64,000 nt of DNA from NCBI GenBank assembly GCA_016714985.1, contig JADKBS010000007.1, forward strand, positions 283,715 to 347,714, given 5' to 3'. The DNA is from Saprospiraceae bacterium (GTDB taxonomy: Bacteria > Bacteroidota > Bacteroidia > Chitinophagales > Saprospiraceae). Shown piece by piece: positions 46,771 to 54,940 of the stretch (position 1 is the first letter of the stretch; each line of letters starts with the position of its first letter). The translations under genes and the position numbers were made by a program. The notes below the pieces were generated by a model. The model did no database searches and had not been told where the DNA came from. It was given only the letters and a program-made list of their open reading frames with translations.

Positions 46771-47734
46771 ATGAAAAAATTTATTGTACTGACAATACTT
46801 GCAATGGCATCAATAATCGGATGCAAAAAAGATAATGGCTATCACCCAAACGGATACATTGATTTCAGCTTGGATTCATTGCAAGGCAAATTGGTCTACG
46901 AAAAAAGTATAGTGAAGGATTATGACAATCTTGATGAATTGTTGGAAGACTTTTGGAGTATTTGGAACGCAAAAAACTGCTATTGTGATTAGCCCAGCCA
47001 ATAACTTAGACCTTAAAAAAGGCCTTGTCTTGGGCGAACATCCTTTCTTCTCACATGCTGGCGATAAAATTGCCTTCCACAGTATTGAAACTGGCATTGA
47101 AGGTTGGTACATCATAGACACTGGAGGTACCTACTTTAAGCAAGTAATTGACGCAAAAGATTTTTCGTGGGCAAAGCTTTCATCTTCTATAGCTTGGTCG
47201 TTTGATGACAGTAAACTCTTAAGTTGGAAATCTGTGGGCGACAAAAGCTACCTTGTTCAACACGATATCAAAACCATGGAAACCCAGAACGCAATTGAGC
47301 TCCCATATTTCGAAAGCTTAAGTCAGCTTCAATGGTCGAAGGATGGGGACAAGCTCTATTTCATCGCCTCTAAATATTTACCGACAACAGATATTTACTC
47401 CTCCAATTCGGATGGCTCTGATGTTCAAAACCTTACTTTCGAAACAGAATTCGAGAACGTGGTAATGGGATTTGAAATTTCACCGACAGAAGAAAACATT
47501 ATCATAAAATACGGTGAAAAAGCCTGCATTACTGGCTTCATAAATGGTAAAATCGGCGACATTGTAAACTGTTTCAATATAGCTGAATACTCCCCTTGTC
47601 CACGTTGGTCACCCAACGGCGATTTGTTGATATTCGAATACAATCAAGCCTTTAATGTTATTGACAAATACGCCAATAAACGATTGAAATACAATACTTT
47701 AAATGCCAATATTCACGCGCCTGACTGGAAATGA
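46771..47734 (+). pseudogene. WD40-like propeller lipoprotein, frameshifted
   Basis: Start ATG at 46771 gives a lipoprotein signal MKKFIVLTILAMASIIGC (Cys18). The first frame runs to a stop at 46992; the continuation lies in the next frame from about 46950 (GTQKTAIVISPANNLDLKKG) to 47734. Removing one T from tttt at 46951-46954 joins them smoothly (LLEDFGVFGTQKTAIVIS). The body has propeller repeats (FFSHAGDKIAFHSIETGIEG, IAWSFDDSKLLSWKSVGDKS, QWSKDGDKLYFIASKYLPTT, RWSPNGDLLIFEYN), like TolB-type WD40 lipoproteins. The function is unknown. Intact except for one extra base, so a sequence error is as likely as decay. Confidence 0.8.
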
Positions 47735-48078
47735 GAAAATGCCCATTTTGGACATTTGACATTTTTCACTCCACAGGATAAGAAGTAGCTGGCACCTAAA
47801 CTCAGGCTTTGAGGTGCAGCGCAGCGCAATCTTTGTAGCCAAGGTAAAGTTCTAGGCTTTGAGGTGCAGCGCACCGCAATATAGGTAGCCAAGGCAAAAT
47901 CCCAACTATTAGGTCGATCTCAATTCCCCACAATCAAACCGAAACTGGGGTTTCGGTGTACGTATGGCGATACCCTGTAGGAACGCAAATGCCGCATTTC
48001 CGACAATGGATGAAAATAGCTGTTGCTAACCTTATCCATTGTAGCTTTCCACCTGTCTTTCTTGGAAAACGTTGCGTC
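47735..48078. other. 344-nt intergenic region with two tandem 50-bp elements
   Basis: Dominated by the repeat at 47804-47903. No coding frame recognised in the remainder. Confidence 0.5.
47804..47903. repeat. Two tandem copies of a dispersed 50-bp element (ggtgcagcgcacc core)
   Basis: Copies at 47804-47853 and 47854-47903 share aggctttgaggtgcagcgc, then caat and gtagccaagg. Further copies occur at 52945-53080. The core ggtgc-agc-gcacc is palindromic. Confidence 0.85.
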
Positions 48079-48669
48079 ATGAAAAAGCATTTAGCACTCC
48101 TTTTCCTCTTTGGTTCCCAACCGTTTGCTGCCAGTGCAGGCAGTTTCACGGAAAACCATACGGTCGTTTGTGGCGAGACCTTGCGGCTTGGGGCTGTTGG
48201 CTACCCAACCTGGAACGAAGCCCAAATCATCCAGGCGCCAGCAAATGGTGTCGCCGGGATTGTTCAGGGAAGCACTGCTGCCGACTCCTTGATTTACCAT
48301 GCTGCCCCAAACTACATGGGCATTGACACGCTGATTGTGCTGTGCGCACATGCCACCCAAATCACTTGTGACACGGGCATTTATATCATCGAAACGACCT
48401 GTGCCAATGCTGGATTTGAACCAGCATCCCCTGCCGCTTTGCAGGTTTTCCCAAATCCTGCCTCCACCGAATTGTTCATCCAAACAACCCAGCCATTTAC
48501 TGCCGCTAAACTCTACACCGCCAGCGGGCAAAAAAGCATGGAAAAGCGTTGGGCACAAGGAACCAACCGGGCCGAACTGCCCATAGGCCATTTGCCAAAC
48601 GGGGTTTATTGGCTGGAAATCAGCCAGTTGCAAAGAACGGTAATGCGAATAGTATTGGTCGGCGACTAA
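48079..48669 (+). CDS. T9SS type A sorting-domain protein, function unknown
   Basis: 196 residues from the ATG at 48079, which opens the signal peptide MKKHLALLFLFGSQPFAASA; a longer frame from 47956 has no leader and is rejected. A small beta domain follows (TVVCGETLRLGAVGYPTWNE, YHAAPNYMGIDTLIVLCAHA), like cadherin-type units often fused in larger adhesins. The type A sorting domain ends it (LQVFPNPASTELFIQTTQPF ... LYTASGQKSMEKRW ... LPNGVYWLEIS). It is exported by T9SS. It lies between two groups of the ggtgcagcgcacc repeat and 302 nt upstream of sdhC. Confidence 0.82.
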   Translation: MKKHLALLFLFGSQPFAASAGSFTENHTVVCGETLRLGAVGYPTWNEAQIIQAPANGVAGIVQGSTAADSLIYHAAPNYMGIDTLIVLCAHATQITCDTGIYIIETTCANAGFEPASPAALQVFPNPASTELFIQTTQPFTAAKLYTASGQKSMEKRWAQGTNRAELPIGHLPNGVYWLEISQLQRTVMRIVLVGD

Positions 48670-48970
48670 GGCCAGAGGGCTTGAAGTGACTCCTGCAAAT
48701 GGCCCATTCAAGCCCAACAAACTTGCACAATGGTAACGGCCATTTGTAGGCATCGCCTCAAGCCTTGCCAAAGCTCCACCAGTCGGTCGAATAACAATAA
48801 ACTAGGATTTATCATCAGGCGTAATTTTAAACCATTCTAAATAAGCCCACCTTTCCAATCCCTCCGCAACCCTTTTTGGTGAAAATCATTTATTGGAATA
48901 CATTTGCCCCGCTTTTGAAGCGGCCTTGCAGGGTCAAGGCACAAGACAATAAACTAATACGCCGTTACAG
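48670..48970. other. 301-nt intergenic region carrying the sdh promoter
   Basis: No gene seen. The right part holds a well-spaced Bacteroidota-type promoter (48875-48906). Nothing else was recognised. Confidence 0.5.
48875..48906 (+). promoter_or_regulatory. Bacteroidota-type promoter for sdhCAB
   Basis: tttg (48875-48878), 20-nt spacer, then tacatttg (48899-48906), an exact TAnnTTTG match. This is the -33/-7 arrangement recognised by the Bacteroidota primary sigma factor. It is 64 nt upstream of the sdhC start. Confidence 0.65.
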
Positions 48971-49672
48971 ATGAGCAACTGGTTTATCGGATTTTTTACC
49001 TCTTCCATTGGCCGAAAATTATTGATGGCCTTGTCGGGGCTGTTCTTGATTCTTTTCCTCGTCATTCATTTGATTGGTAACCTCCAATTGTTGAACGATG
49101 ACAACGGGGTGGCCTTCAACTCCTACGCTGCCTTCATGGGGCACAACCCCCTGATTCAGTTTGTTTCCATTGGCAATTTCGCTTTCATCGTGATGCATAC
49201 CATCGTGGGCACCGCCCTTTGGTTGAAAAACCGTGAAGCAAGGGGAGGCCAAGGCTATGCCGTCGAAAAGACCCGTGCCACGCAGACCAACCCCGCCTTG
49301 GCCAAGTACATGTGGTTCTTCGGCATCATCATGTTGGTGTTTATCATCCTCCACCTTGCACAGTTTTGGTTCAAGATGAAAACGGGTGCTGCCGAAGTGC
49401 AAATGGTGAACATCGAAGGCGAGCAGGTGAAAGACCTCTATTCATTGGTCGCTGCCACTTTCTCCAACCTTGGCTTCGTGGCCTTCTACGTAATCTGCAT
49501 GGCCGTCATTGCCCTGCACCTCTGGCATGGCTTCCAGTCGGCTTTTCAGACCATTGGCTGGAACCACCCGAAATACACGCCCATCATCCAGTTCTTGGGC
49601 AAGGCGTACTCCGTGTTGGTGCCACTTGCGTATGCAGTGATTCCGATTGTGTTTTATCTCCGTCATTCGTAA
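48971..49672 (+). CDS. sdhC: Succinate dehydrogenase cytochrome b subunit
   Basis: 233 residues with five predicted helices, the b558-type single large anchor used by Bacteroidota and Firmicutes. Helix 1 GRKLLMALSGLFLILFLVIH carries a haem-ligand His; others are in IVMHTIVGTALWL, IIMLVFIILHLAQFWF and VICMAVIALHLWHGFQSAFQ. It anchors SdhA/SdhB in the inner membrane and passes electrons from succinate to menaquinone. First gene of sdhC-sdhA-sdhB. Its last codons (CGT CAT TCG TAA) fall inside the left arm of the caatgac repeat that fills the gap to sdhA. Confidence 0.96.
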   Translation: MSNWFIGFFTSSIGRKLLMALSGLFLILFLVIHLIGNLQLLNDDNGVAFNSYAAFMGHNPLIQFVSIGNFAFIVMHTIVGTALWLKNREARGGQGYAVEKTRATQTNPALAKYMWFFGIIMLVFIILHLAQFWFKMKTGAAEVQMVNIEGEQVKDLYSLVAATFSNLGFVAFYVICMAVIALHLWHGFQSAFQTIGWNHPKYTPIIQFLGKAYSVLVPLAYAVIPIVFYLRHS

Positions 49673-49831
49673 ACTGTCATTGGTCATTAGCCATTGAGCA
49701 GAAGCGGAAACTATGACCTCCAATGACGAATGACGAATGACCATCAATGACCAATGACCATCAATGACGAATGACCAATGACCAATGACCATCAATGACC
49801 AATGACCAATGACGAATGACCATTCACCATT
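49662..49831. repeat. caatgac/gaatgac heptanucleotide repeat between sdhC and sdhA
   Basis: About fifteen units of caatgac, gaatgac or the longer catcaatgac from 49711 to 49831, preceded by reverse-complement units (gtcattcgt, gtcattggtcat) at 49662-49690. It fills the gap and overlaps the end of sdhC. The RNA could fold into a long imperfect hairpin. Confidence 0.85.
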
Positions 49832-49838
49832 AAAAAAT

Positions 49839-51837
49839 ATGGAACTCTACGGTAAAATACCTCCCGGCGACATCGCCGAAAAATGGACGAAATACAAGAG
49901 CAGCATGCCGCTCGTTTCGCCCGACAACAAGCGCCGCCTCGATGTCATCGTGGTGGGTTCTGGCTTAGCCGGGGCCGCTGCCGCTGCCTCTCTCGGCGAG
50001 TTGGGCTACAACGTGAAATGCTTTACCTTCCACGATAGCCCCCGCCGTGCGCACTCCATCGCTGCGCAAGGGGGCATCAACGCCGCCAAGAACTACAAGA
50101 ACGACGGCGACAGCGTCTATCGCCTGTTTTACGATACCATCAAGGGCGGCGACTACCGGGCACGGGAAGCCAACGTCCACCGCCTCGCCGAGGTCAGCGT
50201 GGACATCATTGACCAGTGCGTGGCACAGGGCGTGCCCTTTGCCCGTGAGTACGGCGGCACCCTCGACAACCGCTCCTTCGGCGGCACGCAGGTGCAGCGC
50301 ACGTTCTATGCCCGTGGGCAAACAGGGCAGCAGCTCCTCATCGGGGCCTACCAAGCCCTCAGCCGCCAGATTTCGTTGGGCAGGGTGCAGATGTTCAACC
50401 GCCACGAGATGCTCGACGTCGTGCTGGTGGACGGCAAGGCAAGGGGCATCATCACCCGCAACCTCGTCACGGGCAAGATAGAGCGCCATGCGGCCCATGC
50501 CGTGGTGCTGGGCACGGGTGGATACGGCAACGTTTTCTACCTCTCCACCAACGCCATGATGTGCAACGTGACCGCCGCTTGGCGAGCCGTGCGCCGTGGT
50601 GCTTTGATGGCCAACCCCTGCTACACGCAGATACACCCGACCTGCATCCCGCAGTACGGCGACTACCAGAGCAAGCTCACGCTCATGTCCGAGAGCCTCC
50701 GCAACGATGGCCGGGTATGGGCGCCCCGCAAAAAAGGAAGACGCCGAGGCCATTCGCCAAGGCCGCAAGAAAGGGGCCGACATCCCGGAAGCAGACCGCT
50801 ACTACTATTTGGAGGAGCGCTACCCTGCCTTTGGCAACCTGGTGCCCCGTGACATCGCCAGCCGTGCCGCCAAGGTCGTCTGCGACGAAGGACTCGGCAT
50901 CGTGCCAACGGGCTTGGGCGTTTACCTCGACTTTGCGGATGCCATCCAAAAATATGGCAAGTCGAAGGCGAACACCATGAACCTCGAAAACCCCAGCGCC
51001 CAGCAAATCTGGGACTTGGGCAAGGCGGTCGTAGAAGAGAAATACGGCAACCTCTTCGAGATGTACGAGAAAATCACCGGGGAAGACCCCTACCGCAACC
51101 CGATGAAGATCTACCCCGCCGTCCACTATACGATGGGCGGGCTTTGGGTGGACTATAACCTGGAGACGAACATCCCCGGCCTGTTTGCCACCGGCGAATG
51201 CAATTTCAGCGACCACGGCGCCAACCGCCTCGGTGCCTCGGCATTGATGCAGGGCTTGGCGGATGGCTATTTCGTGCTGCCCTACACCATCGGCACCTTC
51301 CTTTCCAAGGAAATCAGGACGCCGAGGTTCAGCACCGATTTGCCGGAGTTTGCGGAAGCAGAAAAAGCGGTGCGTGACCGCCTCCACGGTTTTATGACCA
51401 CCAATGGCAAGCAGACCGCCGAGAGCTTCCACCGCCGCCTGGGCAAAATCATGTGGGAATACTGCGGCATGGCCCGCACCGCCGAAGGCTTGGCCAAGGC
51501 CCGCCGCATGATCCAGGACTTGAAGGCCGAGTTCTACGCCGACCTCTACGTGCCGGGCAGCGCCGACGAGTTCAACCCAGAGTTGGAAAAGGCCACCCGT
51601 GTCGCCGATTTCATCGAACTGGGCGAACTGATGTGCCTCGATGCCCTCAAGCGCAGCGAAAGCTGTGGCGGCCACTTCCGGGAGGAGTTCCAGGAAGATG
51701 GCGAGGCCCTGCGGGACGACGAGCACTTCATGTACGTGGCCGCTTGGGGCTGGCAGGACACCTCACAGGAGCCTGAACTGCACAAGGAGCCGCTGATTTA
51801 TGAGAATATCAAGGTAGCTGCTAGGAGCTATAAGTAA
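49839..51837 (+). CDS. sdhA: Succinate dehydrogenase flavoprotein subunit, single frameshift
   Basis: About 665 residues once the frame is joined. Start ATG at 49839. FAD-binding GxGxxG is at VVGSGLAGAAAAASLGELGY; RRAHSIAAQGGINAAKNY carries the His that binds FAD covalently in this family; HPTCIP and RGALMANPCYTQ lie in the active-site region; HYTMGGLWVDYN and LGASALMQGLADGYFVLP are conserved C-terminal blocks. The first frame fails after WAPRKK; removing one A from the aaaaaa run at 50730-50735 gives RKKEDAEAIRQGRKKGAD, the expected continuation. It oxidises succinate to fumarate. GC content is clearly higher than in the neighbouring regions. Confidence 0.93.
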
Positions 51838-51838
51838 C

Positions 51839-51923
51839 GGTTGATAAGGGTTGATAAGGGTTTATGAGGGTTTATGCTGGCCCCCATCAACCTTTATCAA
51901 CCTACTATCAACCCTTATCAACC
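51839..51923. repeat. ggttgataag repeat hairpin between sdhA and sdhB
   Basis: Left arm 51839-51876 (ggttgataag-type 10-bp units) and right arm 51885-51923 in reverse complement, separated by 8 nt. They form an imperfect hairpin of nearly 40 bp that fills the gap between sdhA and sdhB. Confidence 0.8.
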
Positions 51924-51931
51924 AAAGTAAA

Positions 51932-52676
51932 ATGAAACTGAACCTAAAAATCTGGCGGCAAAAGAACGCAAAACAAGCGGGCCGCTTCGAAACATACCAA
52001 GTTGATGCCAACGAGCACATGTCCTTTTTGGAGATGCTCGACGTACTGAACGAGGGCCTGACCTCCAAGCAGCAAGAACCCGTGGCTTTTGAGCACGACT
52101 GCCGGGAGGGCATCTGCGGTACTTGCAGCCTCGTCATCAATGGCCAGCCGCACGGGCCGCAATCGGGCACGACGACCTGCCAGTTGCACATGCGCCATTT
52201 CCACGAAGGGGAGACCATCGTGATAGAGCCGTACCGGGCCAAGGCGTTCCCCGTCCTGAAGGCTTGGTCGTTGATCGTTCCTCCTTCGACCGCATCATCA
52301 AGCGGGCGGCTATGTGAGCGTGGACACGGGCGCTGCGCCCGATGGCAACGATATCCTCATCGGCAAGGAGGTAGCCGCCATGTCCTTTGATGCTGCGGCC
52401 TGCATCGGCTGTGGGGCCTGCGTGGCCGCCTGCCCGAACGCTTCTGCCATGCTCTTCGTGAGCGCCAAGGTGTCGCACCTCGCCCTGTTGCCGCAAGGCC
52501 AACCAGAGTCCAAGCGCCGTGCCATGAACATGGTTCACCAAATGGACGAAGAGGGCTTCGGCATGTGCTCCAACGTGACCGCCTGCGAAGCCGAATGCCC
52601 AAAAGGCATCTCCGTGGAGAACATCGCCCGGCTGAACCGGGAGTATATCGGGGCGTCGTTTACTTCGGTGAAGTAG
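51932..52676 (+). CDS. sdhB: Succinate dehydrogenase iron-sulfur subunit, two frameshifts
   Basis: About 249 residues when joined. Start ATG at 51932. The 2Fe-2S domain has CREGICGTCSLVINGQ and TTCQLHM; the C-terminal ferredoxin domain has CIGCGACVAACPNASAM and CSNVTACEAECPKGIS, the ligands for 4Fe-4S and 3Fe-4S clusters. Reading shifts twice by one missing base: after LK at about 52261-52264 (the next frame reads LVVDRSSFDRIIK) and at about 52302-52306 (then GGYVSVDTGAAPDGNDILIG). It carries electrons from SdhA FAD to the SdhC haem/quinone. Two lesions within 45 bp of an otherwise perfect gene suggest poor base calling. Confidence 0.92.
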
Positions 52677-52678
52677 GC

Positions 52679-52719
52679 GGTTGATAAGGGTTGATGGGGT
52701 TGATAAGGGTTGATGGGGG
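52679..52719. repeat. ggttgataagggttgatggg repeat after sdhB
   Basis: Two near-copies of ggttgataagggttgatggg, the same family as the sdhA-sdhB gap but arranged only directly. The first base is 3 nt after the sdhB stop. Confidence 0.75.
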
Positions 52720-52944
52720 CAGGGGTTCTTCAAAAACCCTAGCTTAACCCTTAAACCAGGACGCTTAGCAATCTCATTGGCCTCATTAGCCACCATATTT
52801 CAAAATTAACCGTAACTTGGATTAAGTACTGGGGCGTGGTAACCATGCCGGAATTGTCCAAGAAGCAGTCTGTTTACCACTAAGCTTAAAAGGGAAATTG
52901 TCTCACGGCAACTTCCCTTTTTTATGCGAATCAGGGGTTGAAAC

Positions 52945-53080
52945 AGGTGCAGCGCACCGAAATCTTTGTAGCCAAGGCAAAATTCTAGGCTTTGAAGTGC
53001 AGCGCACCGTAATATTCCGGTGCGCTGCACCTCAACGCTGATAATAGGAAACCGCTACAAATATTCCGGTGCGCTATACC
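52945..53080. repeat. Dispersed ggtgcagcgcacc element, direct and inverted copies
   Basis: Direct copies at 52945-52986 and 52987-53016, then inverted copies at 53017-53035 and 53061-53080. Copies two and three form a 13-bp hairpin, gtgcagcgcaccg / cggtgcgctgcac (52997-53009 and 53018-53030). Related tandem copies lie at 47804-47903. Confidence 0.85.
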
Positions 53081-53105
53081 TAGCTGAATCTCGCCTTTCG
53101 CCGAA

Positions 53106-53627
53106 TCACAACAACCGAAACGAATCAAAAAACTTCGTCCCGTCGCTGTTCAGGCTTTTTTCCTTGAACGCAATGGTCTGCAAGGAATAAAAGCGGTTCC
53201 CCACCAAATAAGCCCGGTTCTTGATGACGGCCTTGCCATCCAAATAATCAATCCGCCACTGCTTGCCGGGGTGCTTGTCCAACTGGATATCGGAAGCATA
53301 GGCCACGCTGCCCTTCATCGCCTCCGCCGCCGATTCGATGGTGGTCTGGAACAGCTCCTCGGCCAGCCCGACCGAATCGGCGAAGACCACGCTGGCCGGG
53401 TAGTCGCAATAGCTCACCATGTAGAACAGGTTGTCGGCGGTCTTCTCGTCCGTTTGCAGGAAAAACGTGTGATAGACCAAATGCCCCACCTCCGTCTTCA
53501 CGGAATCCACCTTCTCGGTGAAGCTGCCGGGCAACAGGATGCGGAAACGCCCCTCGATATTGGTATGCTCCTGCCAACTGGCTTGGGCAAACACGACGCT
53601 GGGCAATAGGAAAAATAAGAATCGCAT
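53106..53627 (-). CDS. Secreted protein of unknown function
   Basis: 173 residues from the ATG at 53627, which opens the signal peptide MRFLFFLLPSVVFAQ; an upstream ATG at 53672 only adds a poor leader. The mature protein reads as a compact alpha/beta domain: FRILLPGSFTEKVDSVKTEV, HTFFLQTDEKTADNLFYMVS, DSVGLAEELFQTTIESAAEA, QLDKHPGKQWRIDYLDGKAV, RFYSLQTIAFKEK. This is the general shape of small periplasmic stress or lipid-related proteins, but no family can be named. It stands between two repeat-rich gaps and is not in an operon with the Cmr genes, which run the other way. Confidence 0.75.
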   Translation of the reverse strand: MRFLFFLLPSVVFAQASWQEHTNIEGRFRILLPGSFTEKVDSVKTEVGHLVYHTFFLQTDEKTADNLFYMVSYCDYPASVVFADSVGLAEELFQTTIESAAEAMKGSVAYASDIQLDKHPGKQWRIDYLDGKAVIKNRAYLVGNRFYSLQTIAFKEKSLNSDGTKFFDSFRLL

Positions 53628-53700
53628 GGATATGGGTTTGGTACAAAGAGCAAAGTAAGCACGGGATGGCATAAGGTTGTATCCAATTCAAAGAATAAAC

Positions 53701-53826
53701 GGTGGACGGTGGACGATGGACGGTGGACGATGGACGGTGGACGATGGACGGTGGACGATGGACGGTGGACGGTGGACGATGGACGGTGGACGGTGGACGA
53801 TGGACGGTGGACGATGGACGGTGGAC
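53701..53826. repeat. Heptanucleotide array, 18 units of ggtggac/gatggac
   Basis: Eighteen contiguous 7-bp units without interruption; the second base is g or a in the pattern gtg or gat. No spacers, so it is not a CRISPR array. Confidence 0.9.
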
Positions 53827-53965
53827 GGCTGGAGACTGTTCTAAAAACTGTGTCAAAGTTGAGTTCACAAGATTGAATTTTGCGCAAGGAAAAAATGAAG
53901 AGCAAGCGAAAGGCAAATCCCTCCCGATACGGCCTTCGATTACGAGGGCTTTCAGAAGAAAGCAA

Positions 53966-54014
53966 TAAGCCGTAAGCCGTAAGCCGTCCATCGTCAGCCG
54001 TCAACCGTCCAACC
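53966..54014. repeat. Heptanucleotide array, seven units of taagccg/tcaaccg type
   Basis: Units taagccg x3, tccatcg, tcagccg, tcaaccg, tccaacc. The period is 7 bp. The tccatcg, tcaaccg and tccaacc units resemble the reverse complement of the array at 53701-53826, so the two could pair partly. Confidence 0.75.
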
Positions 54015-54166
54015 GTTCCCTCAACAAAATACACCGTTCCCTTGCCATTTATAACCATAAAATAAATAAGTAGTGTATAGTTGGCTGACAAGTAGGAACA
54101 TGCCTACCTTACGCCGACGATACACAGAGAACATAGGATAGTCCATAGTTAATAATACTCCCCCTT

Positions 54167-54940
54167 ATGAAGAAACTGCGGTTGCTTTCAGTCAGCTTCG
54201 ATACCAATATCAAACCTTGGGAACTCAAGAAGTTCCGGGGTGCCGTCGCCAAAAAAGTAGGCATCGAAAACGAGTGGTTCCACAACCACGATAATGCCGA
54301 ATATCCCGACGACGAAGACCCCCGCAAGCCTCGCTACCACCACCGCTATCCACTTATACAGTACAAGATTGACACGCACGGCGAACAGATGCGGCCCATG
54401 CTGCTCTGCCTCGACGACTGCATCGAGGAGGCCCACCATTTTTTTAGCCAATCGGACTGGAGCCTGCGCATTGGTGAACGGGTGCACGATATGCGCATTG
54501 CCCGGCTGCACGTGGACCAGATCAACCTGAACGTCTGGGAGACCCACCTACCCTACCGCCTACACAAATGGCGGGCACTGAACAGCGAGAACTTCAAGCA
54601 ATGGCAGCAACTGGACGGCCTCGTGGAGCGCATCGCCTTCCTCGAAAACATCCTCGCCGCCCATATCCTCTCCTTCGCACGTGGCGTGGGCTGGACGCTC
54701 GACAAACGCTTCGAGGTGAAAATCACCAAGGTGCTGAACGAGGAATGGGTGAGCTTCAAGGACATCAAAGTGCTGGCCTTTACCATTGAGTTTAAGGCGA
54801 ATTTGTCCATGCCGGATTTTATTGGGCTAGGGCAAGGTAGTGGGGAGGGGTTTGGGACGGTGAGGAGGCAGACGGTGAGTCCTAAGTTGGCAGTCGGCAG
54901 TCGGCAGTCGGGGACAAGACAAAACGAAATCTCATGGTAG
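54167..54940 (+). CDS. cas6: CRISPR-associated endoribonuclease Cas6 (Cas6b type)
   Basis: 257 residues. The N-terminal pattern KKLRLLSVSFDTNIKPWELK, KFRGAVAKKVG, WFHNHDNAEYP and YPLIQYKI matches the Cas6b-type fold of Bacteroidota. The C-terminal glycine-rich loop is FIGLGQGSGEGFGTV, typical of Cas6. It should cut CRISPR precursor RNA into guides for the Cmr complex; a candidate general base is among His39, His41 or nearby, not proven. The tail LAVGSRQSGTRQNEISW after GFGTV is encoded by a ggcagtc tandem repeat and looks added. First gene of the operon; it overlaps the next by 7 nt. Confidence 0.85.
   Translation: MKKLRLLSVSFDTNIKPWELKKFRGAVAKKVGIENEWFHNHDNAEYPDDEDPRKPRYHHRYPLIQYKIDTHGEQMRPMLLCLDDCIEEAHHFFSQSDWSLRIGERVHDMRIARLHVDQINLNVWETHLPYRLHKWRALNSENFKQWQQLDGLVERIAFLENILAAHILSFARGVGWTLDKRFEVKITKVLNEEWVSFKDIKVLAFTIEFKANLSMPDFIGLGQGSGEGFGTVRRQTVSPKLAVGSRQSGTRQNEISW
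54889..54909. repeat. ggcagtc heptanucleotide repeat inside the 3' end of cas6
   Basis: Three exact units of ggcagtc in coding sequence, 31 nt before the cas6 stop and just before the start of the membrane protein gene. Confidence 0.85.

Larger units (their letters stand above)
52677..53105. other. 429-nt intergenic region with two repeat families
   Basis: Holds a ttgataaggg repeat directly after sdhB (52679-52719), then the ggtgcagcgcacc element group (52945-53080). A cagtctgtttacc-type stretch and a small hairpin, aagggaaattgtctcacggc to cttccctt, lie near 52889-52919. No coding frame. Confidence 0.55.
53628..54166. other. 539-nt region upstream of the Cmr operon, with heptanucleotide arrays
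   Basis: Contains two arrays of 7-bp units (53701-53826 and 53966-54014). The open frames across them on both strands are a by-product of the period. A tatagttg stretch at 54077-54084, one mismatch from TAnnTTTG, is a weak promoter candidate for the cas operon. Confidence 0.5.

Noticed and set aside
53701..53826. CRISPR-like array of short repeats upstream of cas6
   Set aside because: Units are 7 bp, contiguous and have no spacers, so this is a tandem repeat.
53498..54091. Long open frames on both strands over the heptad arrays
   Set aside because: A 7-bp period without stops opens all frames; the predicted proteins are simple repeats overlapping a better gene at 53106-53627.
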